Shown here piece after piece: positions 1 through 9,273 of a DNA stretch of 46,575 nt; position 1 is the stretch's first letter; each line of letters starts with the position of its first letter. Position numbers and translations under genes: made by a program. Source of the DNA: Helicobacter bilis ATCC 51630. Its GTDB lineage: Bacteria; Campylobacterota; Campylobacteria; Campylobacterales; Helicobacteraceae. The notes under the pieces are model-generated. The model made no database searches and had not been told where the DNA came from. It saw only the letters and a list, made by a program, of their open reading frames with translations. The DNA is taken from contig NZ_JMKW01000017.1 of NCBI RefSeq assembly GCF_000686565.1, positions 1 to 46,575 on the forward strand, read 5' to 3'.

Positions 1-237
1 TATAAAAATGGGAATCTAAAAGCCAAAACGCCATGCAAAGACGATAAAGCACAAGGTATTGCAAGATTCTACAACAAAAATAATGATATGATAATGAAAG
101 TTTTATACAAAGATGATGAGATACAATCAATAACATGCGTAAATGGCAAACAATTTACTAGCGAACAATTAGCCAGAATACAACATGCCAACAATCACAT
201 TGATGAAGCAATACAGATATACAATGAGTTATCATAA
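1..237 (+). CDS. C-terminal fragment of a MORN/YwqK-like repeat protein (partial)
   Basis: An open frame enters from the left edge and ends at TAA 235-237, giving 78 residues without a start. The pattern of alternating YKNGNLKA-type and ARFYNKNND-type stretches followed by KVLYKDDE resembles the beta-hairpin repeats of MORN proteins and of the YwqK family, which is often annotated as an antitoxin and common in Helicobacter. The last 25 residues lack the repeat pattern and look helical. The family call rests on about two repeat units, so it is tentative; that the stretch is coding is more certain. Partner genes lie outside the window. Confidence 0.5.
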   Translation, partial: YKNGNLKAKTPCKDDKAQGIARFYNKNNDMIMKVLYKDDEIQSITCVNGKQFTSEQLARIQHANNHIDEAIQIYNELS

Positions 238-480
238 ATAAGCATTAAGTTTGATACTTACTACACATAAGCCACACAATAGAAACTTGGCTTGAAACTA
301 AGATTCTATTGATCGTGCTTTTGCTCCACAGCCCACCAGATTTCATACAGAGTTTAAAACATGCCAAACCAACAAACACGCAATAATTTGTTATAAAAGA
401 TACCTTTTTATTAATCCATGCAAAGACAATGACAAAAGCTTTAGTATATAATCACACATTTGCAAACAAACAATAAGAGA
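238..480. other. Intergenic gap where azlD would be expected; no gene seen
   Basis: The 243 bases downstream of azlC (which reads leftwards) hold no open frame of useful length and no clear hairpin terminator. In many bacteria a roughly 100-residue AzlD follows azlC directly; there is no room or coding signal for it here. Confidence 0.5.
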
Positions 481-1230
481 TTATATGCCCCTTTTTTGCA
501 TATATTTCCTAACAATAAGCAATACACATACAATCATAACCAACGCATAAGAGAGAAAATGCTCTCTATCTAACACAAAGCAAAACAAAGTGCCAAAAAC
601 ACCAATAGCAATAGGCAACATATTTTCTTTTAGTCGCATATTTTCATACAAAAGCACACAAAAAGTCGCAACCACGATAAAATCAAGCCCTTGTATATCA
701 CGGATAAAACTAATTTCATTGCCAAGTATAGTCCCACATACACAACCAGCAATCCAGTAACAATGATTAAGCAACGAGATATAAAACATTATCTTTTGAT
801 TATGGATTTGCTGTGTAGAATCTAGCATAACCTTTGCTTGAGCGCTCTTTTGCTCCTTGAGATTCAGTATCGCAAAGGTTTCATCTGTAACGCTAAATAT
901 AAGATACCATTTACGCCAACCACTAAAGCTATATCGCTTGAGACATGCTATCGCATAAAAGAATTGACGCGCATTTACACTTAGAGTAATCAACGCAATA
1001 CTTACAAAGCCAACCCCACCAGCAAGCCATGCCACTGCAATATACTGCAATGCCCCAGCATAAATAATAACCGACATAAAAAGACTAATCCATGGGCTAT
1101 AACCAGCATTTGCCATCATAATACCAAATACAGCACCCATCAACAGATAGGTTGCCATAATCGGCAGGCTATATGGAAAAGCCTCTTTTAAAGCTCTAAT
1201 TTCACTACAAGACAATATTATCCCTTTCAT
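481..1230 (-). CDS. azlC: AzlC family branched-chain amino acid exporter subunit
   Basis: The 249-residue integral membrane protein belongs to the AzlC family, the large subunit of a two-part exporter for branched-chain amino acids and their analogues in the inner membrane. Visible support is the N-terminal stretch ending in YLLMGAVFGIMMANAGYS, the following ISLFMSVIIYAGALQYIAV segment and TLSVNARQFFYAI, all typical of AzlC, with hydrophobic segments continuing to the C-terminus. Length is normal for the family. The ATG at 1230 is the first methionine of the conserved region; the ribosome binding site before it is weak. The small partner AzlD, usually encoded just downstream, is absent from the adjoining DNA, so it must be elsewhere or lost. 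Confidence 0.88.
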   Translation of the reverse strand: MKGIILSCSEIRALKEAFPYSLPIMATYLLMGAVFGIMMANAGYSPWISLFMSVIIYAGALQYIAVAWLAGGVGFVSIALITLSVNARQFFYAIACLKRYSFSGWRKWYLIFSVTDETFAILNLKEQKSAQAKVMLDSTQQIHNQKIMFYISLLNHCYWIAGCVCGTILGNEISFIRDIQGLDFIVVATFCVLLYENMRLKENMLPIAIGVFGTLFCFVLDREHFLSYALVMIVCVLLIVRKYMQKRGI

Positions 1231-1412
1231 ACTATAAAAAACATAGTGTGCAATAATACAACAAACAAGTTGATATAGATTCTAGTTCTCTAACAAATCT
1301 GTGTGGGCTACGAAGTTTAGATCGTAATCTTAGAACTAGAATCTCTTTTGACACAGAACACATCTAGCAATACGCTACACAAAACACTAAAATTCTATAA
1401 AATCCTTAGAAT

Positions 1413-3428
1413 CTAATCTCTGCCATTATTTGGTGTAATAATAGCCTTTGGTGTGTGGTTTGTAGAGTGGTAGATAAAGGCTTGAAAGCTTCGTGCGTAA
1501 TATTTTACAATCATTTGTTGCATAAAATGTTGTGTTGATGGGTAAAACCACGCATTATTGCTTAACATGAGAATGTATTTTGCCCCCGTGTTATAGGGCA
1601 GCTCCATAGTCCCCTCATAGCAGTTTGCAATAGCCACATGTAAGCCTTGAGTGATAAAGGATATAATTTCATCACCTTTATTGAATCCAAAGCTATCGCC
1701 AAAAATCTCTTCAAAAAGCGGCGATAAAATAGCATTAAATGGTAGTGTCTCCCCAAAAGGCACAAGGGCGTTTTTATCTGCGATAAGACTATACCCTTTT
1801 GAGAAAATATAGACACTATTATAATAGCCAAAATCTTTAGTCGGCGTATTGATATAGCTAGATTCTATGGAATCAGAATCTAGTGTTTTTTCTCTTTGCT
1901 TTAAAGTATCAAGTGTGAAAAGTAATGAATGCTTTTTGTGTGTGTTTGTAGAATCTATTTTGTTGTATGTAGTTTTTGGGTTTGTTTTAGAATCTAGATT
2001 CTGTTTATTGTCATTTTGAGCCATAGGTGAAAAATCTTTGCTAGATTCCAAGCTTTTGGATGTTTCGCTTCGCTCAACATGACAAGCATTAAAATCTAGA
2101 TTCTGTGTCAAGTCTGTGTTGTTTGTATCGCAATGACTAGAATCTAAAAACTTACCAAGTTCTATATTTTGCACACGCATAGCCCCAGTTACAATGGTGA
2201 TATGCCTGCTTAAATCAAGCAGCTTGTGATACAGCTCTGTTTGCGTGTTTAGAATTAAAGGAAAGCTTGTTTCAGGCAGGATTATAAGTGGATAGCCTTC
2301 ATCTATTGCTTGTTGTATAGCTTCTAAATTATTAGCGATTATACTTTCTCTATTTTCTTCTTCCCAACGCATATCTTGTTTGTATTGTGTTTCTATGATT
2401 TTTGCTTGTAGTTTTGGGTCTTGTCTTGTCATATCATAGTCTAAAGACATGAGTAATAATAATGGGGCAAGGAGTTGTAGGGCACTTTTTGTGATGATAA
2501 AATAACACGCAAAAGCAACGCACAAGAGACTTAAAAGTGATGCTTCAAAAACGCTATATGAGCTTAAATACGCAATATTCAACCAATTAAAATCAAGCGG
2601 ATGAAGAATAAAAAGTGATGCCATAGCGATGATACGCCATACTAGATTCTGAAAATATAATAGAATCCAAAAAAACAAACCATAAATAATTCCCACGCAA
2701 ATAACAATAAAAGGTATAAGCAGACTTAAACCCTCAAAGCGAAAGCTAAGTGTCATCCAATAGAATCCAAAAATCCCCGCAAAAAACCCAAACCAAAAGC
2801 GATACATTCGCGGCATGAATAAAAATATAGCAATGCTTAATGGATAGCATAAGCTAACACCTATATAAGTATTTTTATGTAGTAAAGAAAAGATTCCAAC
2901 ACAAAGTATTATAAACACGAGAAAAAGGGGCAATGCAGTCTCAACGAGATATTTTTTAGCGTGAATTAGGGGCTTTTTACTTAGTGTGTTATTATGAGAT
3001 TCTACCTTTAAGCGTATCAATATAGCACAGATATACAGCATAAAAGTCACTAAAAAAACACAAAAGATTCCATACAAAATAGGTGGCAGAATAGATTCTA
3101 ATATAAAGCACCAAAATGGCAACCAAAATAGAAAGCCAAAACATATACCCACCATTGCTTTATGTAGTATTTTTTTGAATCTTGTTTGCTTTTTTAATGT
3201 TTGTGTAGGTATTGCTTGGGTAACCCCACCTTGCATAATCCTAGAAAGCAATAATGGGGAAAAAATATAAAATGGATAGCAAAATAAAACTTGTAATAAA
3301 GAAGTAGTATGTAAATATGTAGTCGCATGTCGCAATACAAGAAAATGCTTTGTCTTACATGTTATAAAGAATGTCTTTAAAAAGTTATATATTTTGTTGT
3401 TTGTGTGTTGTTGTGAGTTTTGTGTCAA
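1413..3428 (-). CDS. lnt: Apolipoprotein N-acyltransferase with a large in-frame insert
   Basis: Lnt attaches the third acyl chain to lipoproteins at the periplasmic face of the inner membrane. The N-terminal half is a run of membrane segments; the C-terminal half is a nitrilase-like domain with the expected Glu-Lys-Cys triad visible as E386 (ILPETSFP), K552 (DKNALVPFGE) and C603 (ANCYEG). At 671 residues it is much longer than the roughly 425 I recall for H. pylori. About 100 extra residues, rich in Ser, Asn, Lys and Asp, lie between E386 and K552 (about residues 430-525) and contain the CHVERSETSK repeat. The N-terminal 90 residues before the first typical membrane segment are also unusual. 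The protein ends soon after the conserved STNHTPKAIITP stretch, so the usual last 50-70 residues (often a membrane segment) seem missing. Gap to azlC is 182 bases, so co-transcription is uncertain. Confidence 0.9.
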   Translation of the reverse strand: MTQNSQQHTNNKIYNFLKTFFITCKTKHFLVLRHATTYLHTTSLLQVLFCYPFYIFSPLLLSRIMQGGVTQAIPTQTLKKQTRFKKILHKAMVGICFGFLFWLPFWCFILESILPPILYGIFCVFLVTFMLYICAILIRLKVESHNNTLSKKPLIHAKKYLVETALPLFLVFIILCVGIFSLLHKNTYIGVSLCYPLSIAIFLFMPRMYRFWFGFFAGIFGFYWMTLSFRFEGLSLLIPFIVICVGIIYGLFFWILLYFQNLVWRIIAMASLFILHPLDFNWLNIAYLSSYSVFEASLLSLLCVAFACYFIITKSALQLLAPLLLLMSLDYDMTRQDPKLQAKIIETQYKQDMRWEEENRESIIANNLEAIQQAIDEGYPLIILPETSFPLILNTQTELYHKLLDLSRHITIVTGAMRVQNIELGKFLDSSHCDTNNTDLTQNLDFNACHVERSETSKSLESSKDFSPMAQNDNKQNLDSKTNPKTTYNKIDSTNTHKKHSLLFTLDTLKQREKTLDSDSIESSYINTPTKDFGYYNSVYIFSKGYSLIADKNALVPFGETLPFNAILSPLFEEIFGDSFGFNKGDEIISFITQGLHVAIANCYEGTMELPYNTGAKYILMLSNNAWFYPSTQHFMQQMIVKYYARSFQAFIYHSTNHTPKAIITPNNGRD
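2019..2084. repeat. Inverted-repeat element A (CHVERSETSK element) inside lnt
   Basis: The 13-base arms TGTCATTTTGAGC (2019-2031) and GCTCAACATGACA (2072-2084) are inverted copies of each other with one mismatch. Just inside them GTGAAAAATC and GATGTTTCGC form a second, 8 of 10 matched, pair, and the centre carries a TAGATTC word. Read in the lnt frame it gives CHVERSETSK, then ESSKDFSP and AQND. The same arms and peptide recur in copA at 10552-10672. It forms part of the extra loop between catalytic Glu and Lys of Lnt. Confidence 0.85.
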
Positions 3429-3634
3429 AACAAGCCTTTTATTGTTTAGTGCTATAAATGCGATATTTTATCATAAATGCAAGACTTTAGATGAAGTAAT
3501 TATGGCAAACCGACTTTTAGAATCTTTTATAACGCATGAAAACCACATACAAGCTTATAGGAATTTATATCTGTAATACATGAAAGTGTGATACAATACT
3601 ACGGATTCTATACCATGGATATTAGGGAGAGACA

Positions 3635-5416
3635 ATGGCAGCATTACAAAAAGAAGAGATTGAGGCAAAGTTACAAAATCGTTTAAAAGCTCTATCACAC
3701 ACGACAAAAAGCACAATATTACAAAATGACTCCACAAAAGCATGGCTAAAAGAGCAACTCTCACTCATCAGTGTGCCAAAAACCATGCTTGATACTTGCG
3801 TAGAGATTCTAGAATATATGGGCGATTTAAAGGTGGTATGGCTACATTTACAAGAATGCACGGGGTGTAGTGAGAGTTTATTAAGGACAGAGACGCCTAG
3901 CTTTGAAGTCTTACTCTTTGATATATTTAAGATTGTCTATCATGATTTAGTGATGGTATCAAGCGGACATGGGGCGGTTGCTGCATTGGAGCATGCAAAC
4001 TCACATGAAAAGTATGTATTGCTTGTTGAAGGCAGCATTCCTATGGGCTTTGCAAAGGATTATATCACGCTTGGGGATAGAAATGGCTATGATGAAATCT
4101 CGCATTTAATACATAATGCAGAAGCGGTATTTGCCATTGGGACATGCTCTAGCTTTGGCGGGATTCAGAGTGCGTATCCAAATCCTACAAATGGACATGC
4201 TTTAAGTGAGATTTTTGAAAGAGAGATTATCAATGTCCCGGGTTGTCCGCCAAGTGATAAAAACATTGTAGCAACACTGCTTTATTACTATTTATTTGCA
4301 GAATCTCCTAGCCTTGATACACTGAAACGACCATTATGGGCGTATAGCAAAAGTGTGCATGATTTATGCGAGAGAAAAAGTTCTTTTATGGCTGGTGATT
4401 TTGTAGAATCTTTTGATGATTCTAATATGAAAGAGGGCTATTGTCTCTATAAAGTCGGCTGTAAAGGTCCATATACTTACAATAACTGCCCGAAAGTGAA
4501 ATTCAACGCAAAGACAAGCTGGCCTGTGCAAGGCGGACATGGCTGTATTGGTTGCAGTGAACCAAACTTTTGGGATAACTTTGGCAATATTGAAAAACCC
4601 TTAAGCAATAAAAGCTTTTTTACTCTTAATGAAAAGTTCATGCCAAAAATTATCCCCCTAATTCTCAAAAAGTTAGAATCTCCCATAAAAAATACGCAAG
4701 AATATATCGATTTTGCAAACACACTAAAAAGCACAAAAAGCCTGTTTATAAACTTAAATACAGATGAAAGCAGTATGCTAACTTATGAAAATAATGAATA
4801 TAAATCGCTATTAACTTGCTCTATCTCACTCAATCCAAAGCTAACACTACAAGGCTATGAAAGCAAGAATAAGCAAGGAAAAAGGCTATATGCAAACTAT
4901 CAAAAGATAATGAAAAATCGCTTTGAAAGTCTAATGAAGCTTAGTGATACTGAAAGAGTAAGCAAGAATATCAATGATATATTTAGCCTTTTTGGGCTGA
5001 TTTTAGATGATGCTGAATTGCTTGAGAGTGAGTTAAGCATGATTAATGCGTGGTTAGAATCTAGTCTTAATGCCTTAAGTGAAAATTTTCAAGCCACACA
5101 TATACTGCAACTTGCAAAAGATTTTAAATTCCCACATGTAAGTGAGCTAGGCTTTAAGTTTAAAAAAGATGATGAAGGCTTTTCGCTTGATTATACAAAG
5201 GCATTATCCATTGCTATGGCATATCGCATAGGCGGGCTAGATATGTATGGATTAGCATATAGCATGGCGTGTGATTTAGCAAATGCCTTTGTTGAGATTA
5301 TAGACGCAACACATGATACTATCGTATTGCAAGGTAAGATTTTTCAGCTACCTTTTATCCAGCAAATATTCACTCAAAAACTAAAGGATAAAATGATTAT
5401 TGTGCTTACTTGTTAG
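3635..5416 (+). CDS. Orphan [NiFe]-hydrogenase small-subunit-like protein (HydE/HydA2 type)
   Basis: Residues about 65-315 match the electron-transfer small subunit of [NiFe] hydrogenases: ECTGCSE (C75, C78), GTCSSFGG (C171), NVPGCPPS (C204) for a proximal iron-sulfur cluster, and C245, C270, C276, C285, C304 and C307 for the others. It starts with about 60 helical residues and no twin-arginine signal, unlike exported small subunits, and ends with about 270 further residues after the conserved domain. Campylobacterota carry such proteins: HydE in the hydABCDE operon of Helicobacter and Wolinella and, as I recall, stand-alone HydA2 in Campylobacter. Here it stands alone with no large subunit nearby. 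A cytoplasmic role in hydrogenase assembly or sensing is inference. The ATG at 3635 follows a GGGAGAGACA ribosome binding site. Confidence 0.8.
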   Translation: MAALQKEEIEAKLQNRLKALSHTTKSTILQNDSTKAWLKEQLSLISVPKTMLDTCVEILEYMGDLKVVWLHLQECTGCSESLLRTETPSFEVLLFDIFKIVYHDLVMVSSGHGAVAALEHANSHEKYVLLVEGSIPMGFAKDYITLGDRNGYDEISHLIHNAEAVFAIGTCSSFGGIQSAYPNPTNGHALSEIFEREIINVPGCPPSDKNIVATLLYYYLFAESPSLDTLKRPLWAYSKSVHDLCERKSSFMAGDFVESFDDSNMKEGYCLYKVGCKGPYTYNNCPKVKFNAKTSWPVQGGHGCIGCSEPNFWDNFGNIEKPLSNKSFFTLNEKFMPKIIPLILKKLESPIKNTQEYIDFANTLKSTKSLFINLNTDESSMLTYENNEYKSLLTCSISLNPKLTLQGYESKNKQGKRLYANYQKIMKNRFESLMKLSDTERVSKNINDIFSLFGLILDDAELLESELSMINAWLESSLNALSENFQATHILQLAKDFKFPHVSELGFKFKKDDEGFSLDYTKALSIAMAYRIGGLDMYGLAYSMACDLANAFVEIIDATHDTIVLQGKIFQLPFIQQIFTQKLKDKMIIVLTC

Positions 5417-5673
5417 CTTGTGGGATATGTTTTAGAATCTAGCAATTGTGGGCAAAAGACTTACTCACACATGCAAGATGTGGTCGGAAAAATATCTAGT
5501 AGATTCTAAAAATACCGCTACATTTGTGTATGTAAAATAACAAACTGCTCTCTTAAAAGTATAGAATCTGTCAAATGTGAGTGTGAGATAAAATCTCAGT
5601 AAAATGTAAATCTTATGCGTTTATGGCGAGAATGCAATATATACATACCCTTGTTTTTAGAAAGATTTTAATC

Positions 5674-5679
5674 TATAAT
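5674..5679 (+). promoter_or_regulatory. -10 box of the ribD promoter
   Basis: TATAAT lies 20 bases before the ribD start codon within a T-rich stretch, in line with Helicobacter promoters that depend mainly on the -10 element. The 282-base gap upstream holds no gene. Confidence 0.45.
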
Positions 5680-5698
5680 TCTAGCATGGAGTATAGAT

Positions 5699-6919
5699 AT
5701 GAAGTATGATTCAGATTCTTTTTTTATGCGTATTGCACTAGATTATGCGTGGAGTTTTCAGACATTGACACTGCCAAATCCTTGTGTTGGGTCGCTTGTG
5801 CTTTGTGATAATACAATAATTGCACTGCAAGCACACAAAAAGGCTGGCACTCCACATGCCGAAGTGCTTGCATGCAAAGAAGCATTTTTATATAAAATTA
5901 CACATGATGAAGTAGCTAAAAGAGTAGTTTTAGAATCTTGTAAAAAACAGGGGTTAAATAAAGATAATACTTTATCGTATCTTATAAATACATTACAAAA
6001 TATGCAAAATTCTAAACATATACATGAATTTATCACAGCTTATCATAGTGGTATATTTCATAATTGCGAATTTTTTGTAACACTGGAGCCATGCAATCAT
6101 TATGGCAAAACACCACCTTGTGCAGAACTCTTAAAGACAATAGCACCAAAACGAATTATTATCGCTCATGAAGATAGCACACCAAAAGCAAGTGGCGGGG
6201 CTAACACATTGGCACATATTCCCATTACACATGGAATCTTAAGAGATGAGGCACACAAACTTCTTTTTCCTTTTTTGCAATGGCAAAAAAAGCGAAGTTT
6301 TACTCTATTTAAGATCGCACATAGACTGCATGGCGATTATAAAAATGGCATTATTAGCAATGAAGATTCTAGAATCTTTACGCATAATATGCGTTGCGTT
6401 GCTGACTACATTATCATATCTGGGGCTACTTTGAGAGATGATAATCCATTGCTTGATACGCGTTTTTCACTGCCATTTTATCAACAAGATTCTATAAATC
6501 CAAAGATTTTAATCTTAAGTAAAACTATGCAAGAAAAGGATCTCAAAAACTATAATATAGCCCATAGAAATGTATCTATTATTCGATCTGCTAGGGAGAT
6601 TCCAAGTAGTGGGTTTAAGATTATTGAGGGGGGATTTGCATTTCTTAATTCATTGTTGCAAGATATAGAGACAGAGAATGCCATGCCAATTGATTGCATT
6701 ATGGGTTATATTGCCCCCGCCTTTAATCTAGATGAAGATATAGTGCATAAAGCTATGATAGAGTCTAATAGAAATGAAAACAAGATTCAATACACACTGG
6801 CACATACAACTACACTGACAGATTTTTGGTTGCAAAAGATGAGTGAAATACAGACAAGTAAAATAATAGAAAGCAATGAAATGACAGCAAATATAATATA
6901 TTACCTATTTATCAAATAG
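5699..6919 (+). CDS. ribD: Riboflavin biosynthesis deaminase/reductase RibD
   Basis: RibD performs the second and third steps of riboflavin synthesis: deamination of the pyrimidine from GTP and reduction of its ribose side chain. The N-terminal deaminase domain has the zinc motifs HAE (H53-E55) and PCNHYGKTPPC (C132, C141). The C-terminal reductase domain follows, recognisable from FTLFKIAHRLHG, RIFTHNMRCVADYIIISGAT and RDDNPLLDTR. Between the two zinc motifs there are nearly 80 residues against about 20 in E. coli RibD, an extra helical insert at residues 60-125. Total length 406 residues, against about 345-370 for common homologues. It is monocistronic as far as can be seen and converges with glyS. 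Confidence 0.88.
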   Translation: MKYDSDSFFMRIALDYAWSFQTLTLPNPCVGSLVLCDNTIIALQAHKKAGTPHAEVLACKEAFLYKITHDEVAKRVVLESCKKQGLNKDNTLSYLINTLQNMQNSKHIHEFITAYHSGIFHNCEFFVTLEPCNHYGKTPPCAELLKTIAPKRIIIAHEDSTPKASGGANTLAHIPITHGILRDEAHKLLFPFLQWQKKRSFTLFKIAHRLHGDYKNGIISNEDSRIFTHNMRCVADYIIISGATLRDDNPLLDTRFSLPFYQQDSINPKILILSKTMQEKDLKNYNIAHRNVSIIRSAREIPSSGFKIIEGGFAFLNSLLQDIETENAMPIDCIMGYIAPAFNLDEDIVHKAMIESNRNENKIQYTLAHTTTLTDFWLQKMSEIQTSKIIESNEMTANIIYYLFIK

Positions 6920-7130
6920 ATACATAAAGCCTTTTCTATTTATCGTTTAGTATGCTATTGTTTTTTTATGTCTGTATATCAAGTTTCTAAAATTAGAGAG
7001 ACTTAATGTGTCTTTTGTATCGTTTAAACCTTTTGTGATCGAATAGGGCTAAGAATCTAAGATGATTTTCCCTTGATTTTGGAATTGAGCTTTAGATTTG
7101 CTGGTGCTAAAATCACAACAGATTCTAAAT

Positions 7131-9218
7131 CTACACCGCGATTTCACGCATGTCGCCAAATTCCATAAATGCCTTAAATACAAGTGTGATTAAGCCAATG
7201 CGATTTTGCTTTAACTCTGCATTATCAGTCATTATTAAGACATTATCAAATACAGAATCTAAATCATCTTTAAGTGAAAATAGGCTCTCTATCTGTGCTA
7301 AATACGATTCAGAATCTAGAGTATTGTTTGTAATTTCTATTTTCTTGTTGTTTGTATATGCCATGAGATTATTATAAAGTTTTGTCTCACTCTCTTCAAA
7401 TAGGCTTGTGTTTAGTGTTATATCTTTAGTGAGATTCTCGTTATCTAGGATATTTGCTACGCGTTTGAAAGTGCCTATCACAGATTTGATATCCACGCTT
7501 TCAAAATATGAAGCAAGGGCTAGAATCTTATCAAAGCTTTGTGTGATGCCAAATCCCATAAGTAGCACACAACGCACAATGCTAGGATTTACGCCCGGAA
7601 AGATTCCATATATTCTCTCCATCATAAAGTCTATAAGCATATTTTGCTTTGCGTTGCTATAATCTTTACCTGCTAGATTACATATCTCTTTTATGCTTAA
7701 GTCAAAGCCAAATTGATGTGCGATTTTTAGAATCGCCGTAGCTTGTCGTCTTAGTGCAAAGGGGTCTTTTGAGCCACTTGGAATCTTATTGATATTAAAG
7801 AGTGTGAAAATGGTATCAAGCTTATTTGCCATATTTACAAGTGCGCTGATTTTGCTGCTAGGCAAAGTTGCTTGTATGCCATTTGGTAGATACTGCTCTC
7901 TTATTGCAAGGCAGACTTCAGATTCCATGCCACAATCTTTTGCAAAGTATGATCCCATAATGCCTTGTAACTCGGGGAATTCCCCCACACTTTGGGATAA
8001 TAAATCGCATTTTGCATATTTCAGGGCTTGTATTACAAGGGCTTTTTCATTTTCACTGCATTCTATTTGCTTTGTGTTAAGCAAGGCTATGAGGCTATTT
8101 GCCATGTTTTGCTCTCGTAGTATCTTATCTGCAAGGCTTCCAGCCCCCTCCATAAAGCTAATAGAATCTAGACTTCCAAACTCCATTTTAGAATCTATAT
8201 CTTGTGTGTAGAAAAACATAGCATCTTCAAGCCTTGCTCTTAATACCTTTTCATTCCCCTTTGTAATAAGTGAGAAATCACCGCCAAAAGAATTACTCAC
8301 AACTACAAAGCCATGAAAAAGTTCTGAATCTTTATATACCGCAAAATATCTTTGATTCTCTTTCATAGAAGTTATAATCATCTCTTTTGGAATCTTTAAA
8401 AATTTCTCATCAAAGATTCCTAGCATTGCATGTGGATATTCTGTAATCGCTACTATCTCTTGCAATAAGTCTGTATCAATCTCTACTTTTATATTATGTT
8501 TATTTTCAAGCTCTTTTATCTCTTGTAGTATTAAGTCTTTACGCTTATCTTGGTCTAGTATCACGCCATTTTGTGAGAGAAAATCAAGGTAAGATTCTAT
8601 GCTTGTAGCATAATGACTTTTTTGTTCTCCATTTGTATCTTTTGCTTGTCTATGTGCAAAAATAAGATTGTTTCCTTGTATATTATAAGCATTGCAAGGG
8701 ATATTTTTATTATCTAGCATAATGCAAATATTTCGTATTGGTCGTATAAAGCTATCCTTGCAATCACCCCAACGCATACTCTTACCAAAATGCAGTGAAT
8801 GAAGCAGGGTGATTACCATAGATTCTAAAAGATTACTTGATTCTATCCCTTTTACTTCTTTTTCATAAAATAGCACTTCCTTATTATCTTTAGTCGCTGT
8901 TTTTACCATATCTTTGGTGATATTATTTTTTTGCAAAAAGCTTTGCATTGCCTTTGTGGGATTATTATTAGAATCATAGGCAATAGCAAGTGGTGGTCCA
9001 TAGGATTGTGTCTTTGTGTCAGGTTGTTTTAATGCAAAATCTTTATGGATAAAGCTTAGTCTTCGCGGTGTGTAGAAAAAGTCAAAATGAGATTCAAGAT
9101 AATTATCTTTTAGTATCTTTTTCCAATTTTCTTTGATATTACTTAGATTTTTTAAAAGTGGAATTGCGGGTAATTCTTCTGTGAAAATTTCAATAAATAA
9201 TTCTGTCATTATACTCAT
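7131..9218 (-). CDS. glyS: Glycyl-tRNA synthetase beta subunit
   Basis: GlyS is the tRNA-binding beta subunit of the alpha2-beta2 bacterial glycyl-tRNA synthetase. The 695-residue length is normal. Family signatures include the N-terminal ELFIEIFTEELPA, FIRPIRNICIMLD, the TEYPHAMLGIFDEKFL stretch, the EGAGSLADK segment and SGSKDPFALRRQATAIL. Of the two near N-terminal methionines, the second (MTELFIEIF, start at 9209) fits the family better than the annotated one. The alpha subunit gene glyQ is not in the window, and separated glyQ and glyS are usual in Helicobacter. The gene converges with ribD on one side and is divergent from the transglycosylase gene on the other. Confidence 0.95.
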   Translation of the reverse strand: MSIMTELFIEIFTEELPAIPLLKNLSNIKENWKKILKDNYLESHFDFFYTPRRLSFIHKDFALKQPDTKTQSYGPPLAIAYDSNNNPTKAMQSFLQKNNITKDMVKTATKDNKEVLFYEKEVKGIESSNLLESMVITLLHSLHFGKSMRWGDCKDSFIRPIRNICIMLDNKNIPCNAYNIQGNNLIFAHRQAKDTNGEQKSHYATSIESYLDFLSQNGVILDQDKRKDLILQEIKELENKHNIKVEIDTDLLQEIVAITEYPHAMLGIFDEKFLKIPKEMIITSMKENQRYFAVYKDSELFHGFVVVSNSFGGDFSLITKGNEKVLRARLEDAMFFYTQDIDSKMEFGSLDSISFMEGAGSLADKILREQNMANSLIALLNTKQIECSENEKALVIQALKYAKCDLLSQSVGEFPELQGIMGSYFAKDCGMESEVCLAIREQYLPNGIQATLPSSKISALVNMANKLDTIFTLFNINKIPSGSKDPFALRRQATAILKIAHQFGFDLSIKEICNLAGKDYSNAKQNMLIDFMMERIYGIFPGVNPSIVRCVLLMGFGITQSFDKILALASYFESVDIKSVIGTFKRVANILDNENLTKDITLNTSLFEESETKLYNNLMAYTNNKKIEITNNTLDSESYLAQIESLFSLKDDLDSVFDNVLIMTDNAELKQNRIGLITLVFKAFMEFGDMREIAV

Positions 9219-9236
9219 GCCTTTTTAAATTGATTG

Positions 9237-9242
9237 TATAAT
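9237..9242 (+). promoter_or_regulatory. -10 box upstream of the transglycosylase-copA pair
   Basis: TATAAT preceded by TGATTG lies 31 bases before the GTG start at 9274, in the 55-base divergent gap between glyS and the transglycosylase-like gene. Confidence 0.5.
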
Positions 9243-9273
9243 TTTAGCAAATAAAAGTGAAAAAGGCTAAAAG

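Noticed and set aside
3394-3576. 60-codon plus-strand frame between lnt and the hydrogenase-like gene
   Set aside because: It overlaps the lnt start, lacks a ribosome binding site and its product has no recognisable pattern.
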